Positions 17,579 to 26,789 of a stretch of 41,829 bases of DNA are shown here, in pieces. Under the pieces are notes generated by a model that worked only from the letters and a program-made list of their open reading frames with translations, made no database searches and was not told the origin of the DNA. The DNA comes from Ignavibacteria bacterium (GTDB lineage: Bacteria; Bacteroidota; Ignavibacteria; UBA10030; SZUA-254), in contig JACOSX010000146.1 in the NCBI GenBank assembly GCA_016178625.1, positions 1 to 41,829 of the forward strand. Reading direction: 5' to 3'. Position numbers and translations under genes: made by a program. The first letter of the stretch is position 1. Each line of letters begins with the position of its first letter.

Positions 17579-18520
17579 ATGCAACCTGATCTCTCAGTCA
17601 TTATCGTAAATTACAATACGCGCGGTCTCCTGCGGAATTGTTTGGAATCTCTATTCAAGAATGGCGAAGAAATTTATTACGAGGTTATCATTGTTGATAA
17701 CGACTCCTCGGATGGCAGTAGAGAGATGATTACGCGAGATTTTCCAACTGCGAGGCTGATCTGCAATAGTGAAAACTCAGGTTTTGCAAAAGCGAATAAC
17801 GTCGGTTTAGAGGCGGCGACGGCCGAATTCATACTCCTGCTCAATTCCGATACTGTCATCACAGCGGGTAATTTATCGTCATCGATCAGCTACATGCACA
17901 CTCAACCCGACGTTGGAATACTGGGAAGTAAAGTCCTTAACCCTGATGGAACGATCCAACAGTCTGCTCGTGACTTTCCTACATTATGGACTCTCTTTCT
18001 GGAAACTTTCTTCTTGTACAAGATCCTTCCACACTCAGGTCTTTTCCGCAATCCGTGGATCACTGATACCGATAAGGAACAAGATGTGGATGTCGTGAAG
18101 GGTGCGTATTTCTTGACCCGGCGGAAGCTAATTGATGAAATTGGTGCGCTTGATGAGCGCTTCTTTCTGTATTCAGAAGAGCAGGACTGGTGTCTTCGAG
18201 CAAAGCGATCTGGATGGCGCGTTGTCTATCTACCTTCGATTGCAACCTATCATCACGATGGCGGAAGCAGCTCCATTCACCGAAACTCCCCTAAGTATTA
18301 TCTGTTTGATAGCGAGTTCAAGTACTTTCAAAAGCATTTTGGGTCGGCCTCTGCTGTCGCAGCAAGGTTGCTGATGTTCATTGGCGTGGTGTCTCGTCTC
18401 TTGCTATGGTTGCCTTCTGGTGTCATCCACAATGTCGCACACAATCATTCCGCGCGCGCTTGGGATAAGGTGAGGTATTATTGGTTTGCAGTCCTACACC
18501 TTCTCAAGAGTGTAATCTAA
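17579..18520 (+). CDS. GT2 glycosyltransferase, rhamnosyltransferase-like
   Basis: A 313-residue GT-A enzyme. It starts with [13 protein letters not shown] (residues 5-17) and has IVDNDSSDGS, the metal-binding region LLLNSDTVI, NPDGTIQQSARDFP and a catalytic-region motif ending SEEQDWCLRAKRSGW. These match WbbL/RfbN-like rhamnosyltransferases, which fits with rmlB in the same locus, although donor specificity cannot be read from the sequence. It has no membrane domain in the N-terminal half. The N-terminal part of the fusion protein at 28862-30856 is a paralogue. Confidence 0.88.
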   Translation: MQPDLSVIIVNYNTRGLLRNCLESLFKNGEEIYYEVIIVDNDSSDGSREMITRDFPTARLICNSENSGFAKANNVGLEAATAEFILLLNSDTVITAGNLSSSISYMHTQPDVGILGSKVLNPDGTIQQSARDFPTLWTLFLETFFLYKILPHSGLFRNPWITDTDKEQDVDVVKGAYFLTRRKLIDEIGALDERFFLYSEEQDWCLRAKRSGWRVVYLPSIATYHHDGGSSSIHRNSPKYYLFDSEFKYFQKHFGSASAVAARLLMFIGVVSRLLLWLPSGVIHNVAHNHSARAWDKVRYYWFAVLHLLKSVI

Positions 18521-18526
18521 CCTCCC

Positions 18527-19675
18527 GTGGGTTCGAAAAATAAAATACTTTTTCTGAGAACGGATGCGGGAGTATATGACCCGAGGATACGGAAGGAATC
18601 ATCGAGCCTCAAGGCTCTCGGCTACGATGTCCGCGTCTTCGGATGGGATCGCCGATCGGAGTTTCCCCACGAAGAGATTATTAATGGCGTCCGATACCGA
18701 CGCAGTCGGATCCCCGCGCCCTACGGCAGCAAGACTCTTCTGTTCGTTTTGCCGGTCTTCTGGTTGCAAGCGATCTGGGAAATGGTTAAGGAATGGCCGG
18801 ATATGGTTCACGCATGTGATCTGGATGCGATGGTACCTGCAATTTTCATGAAGCCGGTTCTTCGATTGAAGGTTGTTTATGACATCTTTGATAATTTTGC
18901 AGACAAGATTACCAATTTACCATCATTCGTTCGGAATATCATCAAGGCCTTCGATCATTTCACGATGCGCTTCGCCGATGTTGTCATTGTGACGGACGAG
19001 TATCGTAAATCGCTTCTCTCCGACCGTTCACAGGATGCGATCCAGGTTATCATGAATGTGCCTCCCACTCTGAAGATTGATCTTGGATCTCGCGATACAT
19101 CATGCTTCCGCGTTTGTTATGCCGGGGTAATCCACGAACATCGCGGACTTCACATCATTGCCGAGGCTGTGCGAGGTCTTGATGGAATCGAGACGGTCTT
19201 TGCCGGGTGGATCCCGCGCCAGATTGATTACGACTACCTCACCTCAAGAGACGACCTGCGATACGTGGGAAAACTGCCATACGAAGAATCACTAAAACTT
19301 ATGGCAGAAAGTGATATTATCCTCGCGCTGTATGACCCGTCGCTCCCGATAAATGCGATTGCAAGTTCCAACAAAATTTTCGAGGCGATGTCTGTCAGCC
19401 GGCCGGTTATAACTAATATCGAAACAACTATGGCTCGTATCGTTAGTGAGGAACAATGTGGCAGTCTCATCGCCTACGGAAGTCCGGCTCTCCTACGAGA
19501 GGAAATTGTTCGGCTCCATGATCATCCTCTGCTCCGTGAGCAGTTGGGACGGAACGGCTATAGTGCATTTTGCGAGAAGTACAACTGGAATATTATGGAA
19601 AAAAGATTGAAATCGATATATTCACGCCTGCTTCCAGAATCCGAGGAAACTCCATCCTCATTTGTAGATTGCTGA
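18527..19675 (+). CDS. GT4-like glycosyltransferase
   Basis: A 382-residue GT-B glycosyltransferase starting at GTG (18527), six bases after the previous stop. The N-terminal domain contains WPDMVHACDLDAMVPAIF. The C-terminal domain begins near FRVCYAGVIHEHRGLHIIAEA, and the nucleotide-sugar pocket includes SSNKIFEAMSVSRPVI (about 280-295), where the glutamate is the usual GT4 residue. It adds a sugar on the cytoplasmic side. A 110-base stretch (19320-19429) has a diverged copy at 20694-20803, evidence of a former paralogue. The stop codon shares a base with the next ATG (TGATG). Confidence 0.87.
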   Translation: MGSKNKILFLRTDAGVYDPRIRKESSSLKALGYDVRVFGWDRRSEFPHEEIINGVRYRRSRIPAPYGSKTLLFVLPVFWLQAIWEMVKEWPDMVHACDLDAMVPAIFMKPVLRLKVVYDIFDNFADKITNLPSFVRNIIKAFDHFTMRFADVVIVTDEYRKSLLSDRSQDAIQVIMNVPPTLKIDLGSRDTSCFRVCYAGVIHEHRGLHIIAEAVRGLDGIETVFAGWIPRQIDYDYLTSRDDLRYVGKLPYEESLKLMAESDIILALYDPSLPINAIASSNKIFEAMSVSRPVITNIETTMARIVSEEQCGSLIAYGSPALLREEIVRLHDHPLLREQLGRNGYSAFCEKYNWNIMEKRLKSIYSRLLPESEETPSSFVDC

Positions 19676-20601
19676 TGAAGTGGGTTCTGAAAGCTTTGGT
19701 TCAGAAGGGGATCAGCGGGATGCCGGGAAGAGAGCGTATCCACTACCTCCTCCAGAAACATCTGTCGCGATCGCTACCGATTCCAGATGACATTTTTCGG
19801 AACAAGGCGAAGATTGCCCTGAAACATTTACAAGTATGGAAGAAGCACTGCAAATCCAACTTACGTAGTCAAGCGAAATTTCTAGAATTTGGAGCCGGAT
19901 GGGAACTTGTAGGGCCTCTAGTAAATGCGGCGGCGGGAATTAGGAATCAGACTGTGGTGGATATTTCAAAGCACGTCCGGTTAGAGCTAATTCGTGATAC
20001 TCTAAATAAGATCCGGCAACAAAAGGAGTGGGTAGAAAACCAAATAGGTGCTCCTATCTCACCTGATATCCAGAAAATTATTGTTGCTTTGCCTTCGAAT
20101 CTGGCTTTTCTCAATGATCTCGGTATTCATTATTCGGCACCCATCGACATGAGATCGACGAACTTTGCTCCAGATTCGTTTGATCTAATCCTGAACACTT
20201 CTACTCTTGAGCACATACCCCGTGAGGATATTGTTCGAATATTGGTCGAGTGCTTTAGAATCCTGCGTAAGGGCGGCATGATGAGTTGTGTCATCGATCT
20301 AACCGATCACTTTGCACATTATGATCAGACGATTACGCATTATAATTTTCTTAAGTATTCCGATGCATTGTGGTGGTTGTTCAATTCGAAGATTCACTTC
20401 CAGAATCGTTTGCGTTGTTCGGATTATCTTGAGATGTTTTTAAATGCTGGATTTCAAGTCGTAGAATACCAGAAGATAATTGAGAGGCAGGCCGACGCCG
20501 ATCTGTTACCCAACTTGAAGCTTGCGAAGCGATTCAAGTCAAATGATATCCGATCGGATATCGCCGTAGGTAGGTTAGATGTTGTTCTTCGGAAGAATTA
20601 A
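19675..20601 (+). CDS. SAM-dependent methyltransferase-like protein
   Basis: A 308-residue protein; the ATG at 19675 overlaps the previous TGA by one base. The frame is open further upstream, but that part lies inside the glycosyltransferase gene. Motif I reads FLEFGAGWELVG (residues 69-80), and LILNTSTLEHIPRED with FRILRKGGMM fits the Methyltransf_11 fold. The long N-terminal extension and the central insert are less typical. The gene is clearly AT-richer than the bat operon. The substrate is unknown; a polysaccharide modification is the most likely role from context. Confidence 0.78.
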   Translation: MKWVLKALVQKGISGMPGRERIHYLLQKHLSRSLPIPDDIFRNKAKIALKHLQVWKKHCKSNLRSQAKFLEFGAGWELVGPLVNAAAGIRNQTVVDISKHVRLELIRDTLNKIRQQKEWVENQIGAPISPDIQKIIVALPSNLAFLNDLGIHYSAPIDMRSTNFAPDSFDLILNTSTLEHIPREDIVRILVECFRILRKGGMMSCVIDLTDHFAHYDQTITHYNFLKYSDALWWLFNSKIHFQNRLRCSDYLEMFLNAGFQVVEYQKIIERQADADLLPNLKLAKRFKSNDIRSDIAVGRLDVVLRKN

Positions 20602-20693
20602 GATGGATACGCACTCTCTTGGCATATCTACATAGTATGGTAATGACAGGTTATGAGCCTTCACAATTGAGATTATTCTCTGGTTGGGTCTAC

Positions 20694-20803
20694 TCCTCGC
20701 TTTGTACGACCCATCGCTTCCGATTAATGCGTTTGCGAGATCCAACAAAGTTTTCACGACGATGTCTGTCAGATGGCCGGTTATTACCCATATCAAAACA
20801 ACT
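20694..20803 (+). pseudogene. Remnant of a GT4 glycosyltransferase gene
   Basis: This stretch aligns without gaps to 19320-19429 inside the GT4 gene, with about 19 differences in 110 bases. The conceptual peptide LALYDPSLPINAFARSNKVF matches LALYDPSLPINAIASSNKIF of the intact enzyme, and translation ends at a TGA shortly after, near 20835. Upstream and downstream similarity is lost, so only a piece of the C-terminal domain survives. The rest of the gap 20602-20911 shows no other supported gene. Confidence 0.75.
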
Positions 20804-20911
20804 AGTTTCTATCAACTTCGCCGCGGAGCTTTGTGAGTGGTTGATAGAAAAAAGGCGTACTGCCCGCATTCTTCGAATAGGATCGTCATTTGTTCTCCCA
20901 GGCACTATTCA

Positions 20912-22096
20912 ATGACATTTTCTAACTTCATTAATGTTCTTCTTTTTTGGTTGAGCGTATGTGTAATTGGCTACACGTATCTCTTGTACCCGCTGATCTT
21001 ATTCTTCTTTTGGTGGTTACGAGACGAAAAACGTAGCAATTCCGAACCTCGTGAACTCGCTCTACTATCCGTAAGCATTGTAATCTCAGCGTACAATGAG
21101 GATAAGATTATCGAGGAGAAACTCAGGAACTTAGAATCAATCGAGTATCCTCGCGAGAAGATTGAATTCGTTATTGGCTCCGATGGCTCAAGTGATCGGA
21201 CAAATGCTCTTCTCAGAGCGCAGGCACATCCTAACTTAAAAATTAAAACGTTTGCTCAACGGAGAGGAAAAGCTGCAGTACTTAATGATTTGATTTTAAG
21301 TGCAGCTGGAGAGATCATCGTATTCTCCGATGCGAATACTTTTTATACACCCACGACAGTGAAAGAACTTATCCGGCATTTTGGTGATCCATCGGTAGGG
21401 GGTGTGGTGGGTGAATTATTGCTGGAGTCACAGACGAAAACTGTTGGAGCACATGGCGAGAAAATCTATTGGTCATATGAAAATACTCTTAAAAAGCAGG
21501 AGAGTGATGTACGCACAACACTTGGTGCGACAGGACCAGTCTACGCAATTCGGAAAGAATTGTTTAAACCTCTTCCGACAACAAAAGTAGTAATGGATGA
21601 CCTTCTGATTCCCTTGAAAGTGATTGAACAAGGTTACAACGTAAAATACAATCCTGATGCAATTGCGTATGAGAAAACCTCCGAGAGCATCGCCCTTGAG
21701 TTCAAGCGGAAAGTACGAATCAGCGCGGCGAACTTCCACTGCATCTCCGAATTCGCCCATCTTCTTCACCCTCGGTATGGATTCGCTTCTTTTGCTCTTT
21801 GGTCACATAAGATGCTACGATGGTTTGTCCCGTTTTTTCTTCTAAGTGCGATTGCCAGCAGCGCTATTCTTGCAATAGATTCAGAATTTTTTTGGCTTGT
21901 TTTCATCGGGGAAGTATCCTTCCTAGCTCTTGCCACAGGAGGTTTTGTATCTGAAAAATCGAAATTGCATATTGGTGTACTCGGTTTGCCATACTACTTT
22001 CTTGCAATGAATACGGCACTGCTGGTGGGATTTATTAGGTTTCTTTTGAAGCGACAGAAGCCAGCCTGGGATATCCTCCGGCATACTGAGGCATAA
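20912..22096 (+). CDS. Membrane-bound GT2 glycosyltransferase
   Basis: A 394-residue processive-type GT2 enzyme. An N-terminal helix (about residues 5-28) precedes a GT-A domain with SVSIVISAYNEDKIIEEKL, the first acidic motif in IGSDGSSDRTN, FSDANTFYTP, and TGPVYAIRKELF. C-terminal helices (about 300-385) follow. The layout resembles PgaC/HasA-like synthases that use a UDP-sugar. A QxxRW-like motif is not clear; KRKVRIS sits at the corresponding position, so it may be non-processive. ATG 20912 was chosen, because the longer frame from 20837 reads through the decayed glycosyltransferase region. It may work with the deacetylase encoded next. Confidence 0.85.
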   Translation: MTFSNFINVLLFWLSVCVIGYTYLLYPLILFFFWWLRDEKRSNSEPRELALLSVSIVISAYNEDKIIEEKLRNLESIEYPREKIEFVIGSDGSSDRTNALLRAQAHPNLKIKTFAQRRGKAAVLNDLILSAAGEIIVFSDANTFYTPTTVKELIRHFGDPSVGGVVGELLLESQTKTVGAHGEKIYWSYENTLKKQESDVRTTLGATGPVYAIRKELFKPLPTTKVVMDDLLIPLKVIEQGYNVKYNPDAIAYEKTSESIALEFKRKVRISAANFHCISEFAHLLHPRYGFASFALWSHKMLRWFVPFFLLSAIASSAILAIDSEFFWLVFIGEVSFLALATGGFVSEKSKLHIGVLGLPYYFLAMNTALLVGFIRFLLKRQKPAWDILRHTEA

Positions 22097-22124
22097 TTAA
22101 GAATTAATCCACAACCGACTTCTG

Positions 22125-22955
22125 ATGCAACCAATTCTCAATGCCATGTCAGTCGATCTGGAAGCCTGGTTCTGTGCATATAATCTCAGCCAGGTAATCA
22201 GGCGGGCTGACTGGGACAAATGCGAACTCAGAGTCTATGAAAATACCACACGGATCCTCACCCTGCTGGAAAGGTATAAGGTGAAGGCAACGTTTTTCGT
22301 ACTCGGATGGATCGCGGAACGGATTCCTGAACTCATCAGGGACATTGATCGGCGCCAGCACGAAATCGCGGTCCATGGATATGATCACATACTACTAACT
22401 CAGACGACACCATCGGAATTTGAAGAAGACTTGAATAAGACACTTGCACTGCTGAAGCGTATTGGCGTCCGACAGCAAATTGTGGGATTTAGGGCACCAT
22501 CATTCACCCTCGTCAAGAACACAAGATGGGTGTTGGAGATTCTCGAAAAGTATCAGTTCAAATATGATTCATCCGTCTTTCCTGTCGGATTTCATCCCGA
22601 TTACGGAATGCCTGATGCTCCGCTGGATCCATACCAGATTACCCCGGGACTCATGGAATTTCCAATCAGTTGTATCGAGGTATTTGGGAAGCGCGTGCCC
22701 TGCGGAGGTGGCGGATATTTTCGTATCTTTCCATATGCGTACAGCAAACAGTGCATCAAGCGTTGTAATGCCGAGGGACGAAGCGCAGTCTTCTATATCC
22801 ATCCCTGGGAATTAGATCCCGACCAACCCCGCTTGAATTTGCCATGGATAAGAAAGTTCCGACATTACTATGGTCTTAATTCGACGGAAAGGAAACTGGA
22901 TCGCTTGCTCCAGGACTTTCAATTCACAACCATTCGGGACATACTTGCACTATGA
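22125..22955 (+). CDS. Polysaccharide deacetylase, XrtA/PEP-CTERM-locus type (DUF3473)
   Basis: A 276-residue carbohydrate esterase of the NodB fold. SVDLEAW supplies the catalytic/metal aspartate (D11), HGYDH supplies the metal histidines H84 and H88, and GFRAPSF is motif 3. The C-terminal CGGGGYFRIFPY and FYIHPWELDPDQPR segments are diagnostic of the DUF3473-containing subfamily found in exosortase A (PEP-CTERM) polysaccharide loci. It lacks a signal peptide, as usual for this subfamily. It removes acetyl groups from N-acetylated sugars. No exosortase or PEP-CTERM protein is encoded in the window. The stop overlaps the next ATG. Confidence 0.9.
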   Translation: MQPILNAMSVDLEAWFCAYNLSQVIRRADWDKCELRVYENTTRILTLLERYKVKATFFVLGWIAERIPELIRDIDRRQHEIAVHGYDHILLTQTTPSEFEEDLNKTLALLKRIGVRQQIVGFRAPSFTLVKNTRWVLEILEKYQFKYDSSVFPVGFHPDYGMPDAPLDPYQITPGLMEFPISCIEVFGKRVPCGGGGYFRIFPYAYSKQCIKRCNAEGRSAVFYIHPWELDPDQPRLNLPWIRKFRHYYGLNSTERKLDRLLQDFQFTTIRDILAL

Positions 22956-23608
22956 GCACTGAAATTGCCTCACAAAGCGATTATTGGAACGATGAAGCAG
23001 ACTCTTTTCGAAAAATCTATTCTCACGAAAAGTCTGCTTTCTCGAATTTTCTCGACAAAGTTTTTCGGAAAGACATGTATGAACGATTCGTATTTACCTT
23101 ACATCACAGCGCTCCTTTTCCCGACAAAAAATTTCTTGATGTCGGATGCGGCAGCGGGAAGTACGCGGTTGAGTTTGCGCGAAAGGGTGCGCAACATGTT
23201 ACCGGCATCGATATTGCAGAGAACATGCTCGAACTTTCCCGTCGGCTTGCCGAGCAACATAGTGTCCAAGATCGATGTACGTTTCTGCACACCGATCTGT
23301 TGGGATATGAATTGAAGGAGTTGTTCGATGTCAGCATCGGGATAGGTTTGTTTGATTATATTGCTAACCCATTCCCTGTGCTGAGCAGAATGCGGCAGGC
23401 AACCACCGATCGCGTTGTGATTTCCTTTCCAAGGTTATGGACCTGGCGTGCACCTGTAAGAAAGATCCGGTTAGCCACGAGGAGGTGCCCAGTATATTTC
23501 TATTCACGAAAAAGGATCGAGAGGCTGATGAGCGATGCTGGATTCTCGAAGATGAAGATCGAAAAGATCGGCAAGCTGTTTTGTGTTGTGGGGTACGTGA
23601 ATGGATGA
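22952..23608 (+). CDS. Class I SAM-dependent methyltransferase
   Basis: A 218-residue methyltransferase with motif I FLDVGCGSGKYAVEFA (about residues 61-76), the acidic GIDIAENML segment and an FDVSIGIGLFDYI region. It overlaps the deacetylase by ATGA, so the two are probably co-translated. The UbiG/Methyltransf_25-like fold is clear but the substrate is not. It is the third methyltransferase in the locus, which suggests a methylated glycan. Confidence 0.85.
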   Translation: MSTEIASQSDYWNDEADSFRKIYSHEKSAFSNFLDKVFRKDMYERFVFTLHHSAPFPDKKFLDVGCGSGKYAVEFARKGAQHVTGIDIAENMLELSRRLAEQHSVQDRCTFLHTDLLGYELKELFDVSIGIGLFDYIANPFPVLSRMRQATTDRVVISFPRLWTWRAPVRKIRLATRRCPVYFYSRKRIERLMSDAGFSKMKIEKIGKLFCVVGYVNG

Positions 23609-23675
23609 CCAGTCTACGTCGCGCTGTTGCACACATTGTCGGTATCCTCTATTACTTGTACTTGACATGTGAACC

Positions 23676-25073
23676 ATGCAAAATCACAGAGAGAAAATAG
23701 TTCTCATCTGTCTTGACATTTTCACCCTCAACCTCGCCTGGTCTATGTACTTCTGGATCCGGGTGCGGAGTGGGTGGTTCTCACACTCGCTCGAGCCCGA
23801 TTTCTGGGCACCAATGCTTGCAGTCTGCGTTTTTTGGATGCTGGTATTTTTCCTTTTCGGATTATATCGTTCGTGGTACGCGCAGTCGCGGTTTGACGAG
23901 TTTGCAGCGATCTCCAAGTCAGCGACCTTTGGTGTTCTGGTTTTGTTCTTCGCCATCTTCGTTGATGACCGAGGGGTCGGAACTCCTCTTGAATCGCGCC
24001 TTCTCATTCTCATCTATTGGACGCTGATGGTAGTCTGCGTTGGAGGTGGTCGATTCTTGCAGCATACGTTTCAACGCCGATTGCTGCAGGCTGGAATCGG
24101 GTTGCGCAACACGCTGATCGTTGGCTGGTCGGCAAAAGCCCGCGAGCTGTATGATTCAATCAAACTGTATCCCGCTCTGGGCTACAAGATCGTGTGTTTT
24201 GTCCCTGTCGCAACTGAACCACTACGAGAGTCATACAAAGATGTTCCAATCGTCGACTCCATCAGGGAGCTGCCTGCGATCATTGATCGGTACGATGTGA
24301 AAGATGTCCTTATCGCTCTCGACTCGACCGAGCATGACAAACTTCTCTCGGTCATCGCTTCATGCAATTCTCATGAGATTAGTTTGAAGATCATCCCCGA
24401 TCTGTACGATATCATTAGCGGACAGGCGCGCACTAACCAGATCTACGGATTCCCCCTCATTGAGATCATGCCTCAGTTGATGCAGCCTTGGGAACGGGCA
24501 GTGAAGCGGACGATCGATATCGTGGTCTCGTTCATGATTCTTTTCATAGGATTTCCCCTCTGGCTTCTTGTCGGTCTTCTCATTAAGCTCGAATCCCAGG
24601 GTCCGGTCTTTTACACGCAGGAACGTGTTGGGAAGGAGGAGAAACATTTTCGCATCATTAAGTTCCGCTCGATGCACGCAGAAGCAGAGCGGGACTCAGG
24701 TCCGGTGTGGGCTGAAAGGAAAGATCCGCGAGTGACCCGCGTTGGCAAAATCCTTCGGATGTCACGGATCGATGAAGTACCTCAGTTCATCAATGTCCTT
24801 GACGGCAATATGAGTCTTGTGGGGCCACGGCCCGAGCGCCCGTTTTTTGTCGATCAACTTTCGAAGGAAATCCCACTCTATAAACGTCGCTTGAAGGTTC
24901 GCCCCGGCGTTACAGGTTGGGCACAGGTCAAGCATAAGTATGATGAGAGCGTTGAAGATGTCCGGAAGAAAGTTCAGTACGACCTATGGTACATCGAGAA
25001 CATGACGCTGCGGTTGGACTTCAAGATCCTTCTCAATACGATTGTCGTTGTGCTCACCGGAAGGGGGCACTAG
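23676..25073 (+). CDS. Undecaprenyl-phosphate sugar phosphotransferase (WcaJ-like, initiating)
   Basis: A 465-residue polyprenyl-phosphate hexose-1-phosphate transferase. It has four N-terminal helices (about residues 8-125), a CoA-binding-like Rossmann domain (about 145-265), and a C-terminal catalytic domain with a membrane re-entrant segment (about 277-303). The catalytic part is intact: GPVFYTQERVG (309-319), FRIIKFRSM (325-333), the essential Asp-Glu dyad in RIDEVPQF (D366, E367), SLVGPRPERP and RPGVTGWAQV. It loads the first sugar phosphate onto undecaprenyl phosphate and so starts each repeat unit. It closely fits the EpsB/WcaJ-type family common in XrtA-type loci. Confidence 0.92.
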   Translation: MQNHREKIVLICLDIFTLNLAWSMYFWIRVRSGWFSHSLEPDFWAPMLAVCVFWMLVFFLFGLYRSWYAQSRFDEFAAISKSATFGVLVLFFAIFVDDRGVGTPLESRLLILIYWTLMVVCVGGGRFLQHTFQRRLLQAGIGLRNTLIVGWSAKARELYDSIKLYPALGYKIVCFVPVATEPLRESYKDVPIVDSIRELPAIIDRYDVKDVLIALDSTEHDKLLSVIASCNSHEISLKIIPDLYDIISGQARTNQIYGFPLIEIMPQLMQPWERAVKRTIDIVVSFMILFIGFPLWLLVGLLIKLESQGPVFYTQERVGKEEKHFRIIKFRSMHAEAERDSGPVWAERKDPRVTRVGKILRMSRIDEVPQFINVLDGNMSLVGPRPERPFFVDQLSKEIPLYKRRLKVRPGVTGWAQVKHKYDESVEDVRKKVQYDLWYIENMTLRLDFKILLNTIVVVLTGRGH

Positions 25074-25076
25074 GAA

Positions 25077-26765
25077 TTGAGGACTCTGAGGAGTGGGTCG
25101 CTATTTGTTTATGGCAGTAGGGTTTTCCTGACATTAACAGTTTTGTGCTATGGAACGGTGCTCAGCCAGATTGAAAATGTGCCCGTCAATAATCAAGTGT
25201 ATGAATTTCTGGATCGCATGGGTGTGAAAGGAATTCTCCCGCTCTACAGCAACACGATGATTCCGATTTCCCGACATCACGTTGGCGAGCTTCTTCAACG
25301 AGTAGATTCTCAAAAAGATCGACTAACGAGCGCAGAAATTCAATATCTTGAAAAGTTTGAGCAGGAATTTATGCACGACATTGACCCGTCGCGGGAGAAT
25401 GCTGTTGGACTTTTCAACGGAAGCTCGCCCGAGGATTTCTTCTCGGATCGGGAGAAATATCTCTATTGGCATTCCGACTCATCCGTTTCGCTCTATACCG
25501 AGTTCATCGGTACGCTCGAATATCGTGCGATTAGCGGCGATTCGTATGGTTCAACGCATGCTTCATTTGAACAACATGGAGCTAGAGCGCGTGGGACGAT
25601 AAAGAACAAACTCGCGTATTTTTTACAGGCGACTAACGGGACGCTCTCTGGAGATAAGTCGTTTGCCCTTTCCGACTCGAGGTTGCGCGGGAATGTAAAA
25701 TTCAACAATCTCAATTCTCCTTATTTTGATTTTACTGAGGGCTATCTGCGTGCCGATCTGGACTGGTTCAATTTCCAATTTGGGAGAGAATATACACTCG
25801 TGGGCACCGGCTATTCAGATCGCCTCCTGCTTTCGGAGAATGCCCCCGCGTTTGATTTCTTGAAGATCGACGCGGCATATAAATCATTTCGATTCGTTTT
25901 CCTCCATGCGTCATTGCTTGGAGATTCAACTGTGGCTCCGGGCATTCGCGTAGTCGAGCCATCGGGGAGCAACAAATATCTTGCGCTTCACAGGATTCAG
26001 TTTTCGGCGTTTGACATCCTGAATGTCGGCATTTCTGAAATGATTATCTATCAGCGGTTTACACCGGAGGTCGCCTACCTGAATCCGATCAACTTTTACA
26101 AATCGTCGGAACACTCGCTGCGAGATCGAGATAATGCCTTCCTCAATTTTGATCTGGAACTGTTTCCGATTCCGAAGTACAAGTTCTATGGCATGTGGCT
26201 GATCGACGATATCGATGTATCCAAAATGGGAACCGGCTGGTGGGGGAATGAATTTGGCTGGCAGGGCGGCGCGTCTCTTGCCGAAGTAGCGGGCGTCTCT
26301 GATCTGGATGTCGTTGTCGAGTACACCCGCATTGAGCCTTACGTGTACAGCAACCGCTTGAACGGAAACGACTATACTCATAACAACATCGGGCTTGGTC
26401 ACCATCTCGATCCAAACTCCGAAGAGTGGTTTGTGCAGTCACGCTATCGCCCGATGAAGCAGCTTCGTACATGGTTGACCTACACCAGATCACGCCACGG
26501 TGAGAACATTGTTAATAATGGTCAGCTCGTACGAAACGTAGGGGGAAGCGCTCTTCAAGGTCACCGCGATGTCGATTCGGACGTAGCTCCATTTCTGGAT
26601 GGTGACATTGCCAAAAGAAATGCACTTCAATTTCGCTTCGCATTTGAACCGATCAATAATCTCTTTCTTGTCGGAACATATGAGTTGCGAGATGAAACGC
26701 GAGACTCTCCATCATCTAACAACAGGGATAGTTATTTCTCTCTCCAGATGAAAATGGAATATTAA
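25077..26765 (+). CDS. Wzi-like capsule assembly outer-membrane protein
   Basis: A 562-residue protein with a signal peptide (VFLTLTVLCYGTVLSQ), an N-terminal helical region (about 25-110), then beta-rich sequence to the C-terminus, which ends in an aromatic residue (FSLQMKMEY) as in outer-membrane barrels. FQFGREYTLVGTGYSDRLLLS and NPINFYKSSEH resemble the Wzi capsule-assembly family (PF14052). In E. coli, Wzi binds exported capsule at the surface. The start is TTG at 25077, three bases after the previous stop, with GGAAGGGGG upstream; the first in-frame ATG is at residue 48, beyond the signal peptide. Confidence 0.82.
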   Translation: MRTLRSGSLFVYGSRVFLTLTVLCYGTVLSQIENVPVNNQVYEFLDRMGVKGILPLYSNTMIPISRHHVGELLQRVDSQKDRLTSAEIQYLEKFEQEFMHDIDPSRENAVGLFNGSSPEDFFSDREKYLYWHSDSSVSLYTEFIGTLEYRAISGDSYGSTHASFEQHGARARGTIKNKLAYFLQATNGTLSGDKSFALSDSRLRGNVKFNNLNSPYFDFTEGYLRADLDWFNFQFGREYTLVGTGYSDRLLLSENAPAFDFLKIDAAYKSFRFVFLHASLLGDSTVAPGIRVVEPSGSNKYLALHRIQFSAFDILNVGISEMIIYQRFTPEVAYLNPINFYKSSEHSLRDRDNAFLNFDLELFPIPKYKFYGMWLIDDIDVSKMGTGWWGNEFGWQGGASLAEVAGVSDLDVVVEYTRIEPYVYSNRLNGNDYTHNNIGLGHHLDPNSEEWFVQSRYRPMKQLRTWLTYTRSRHGENIVNNGQLVRNVGGSALQGHRDVDSDVAPFLDGDIAKRNALQFRFAFEPINNLFLVGTYELRDETRDSPSSNNRDSYFSLQMKMEY

Positions 26766-26789
26766 GTGTTCAATCCACGACGAGTACAT

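Noticed and set aside
23437-23700. Plus-strand open frame spanning the methyltransferase end and the WcaJ-like gene start
   Set aside because: It overlaps two well-supported genes in another frame, and its product has no recognisable domain.
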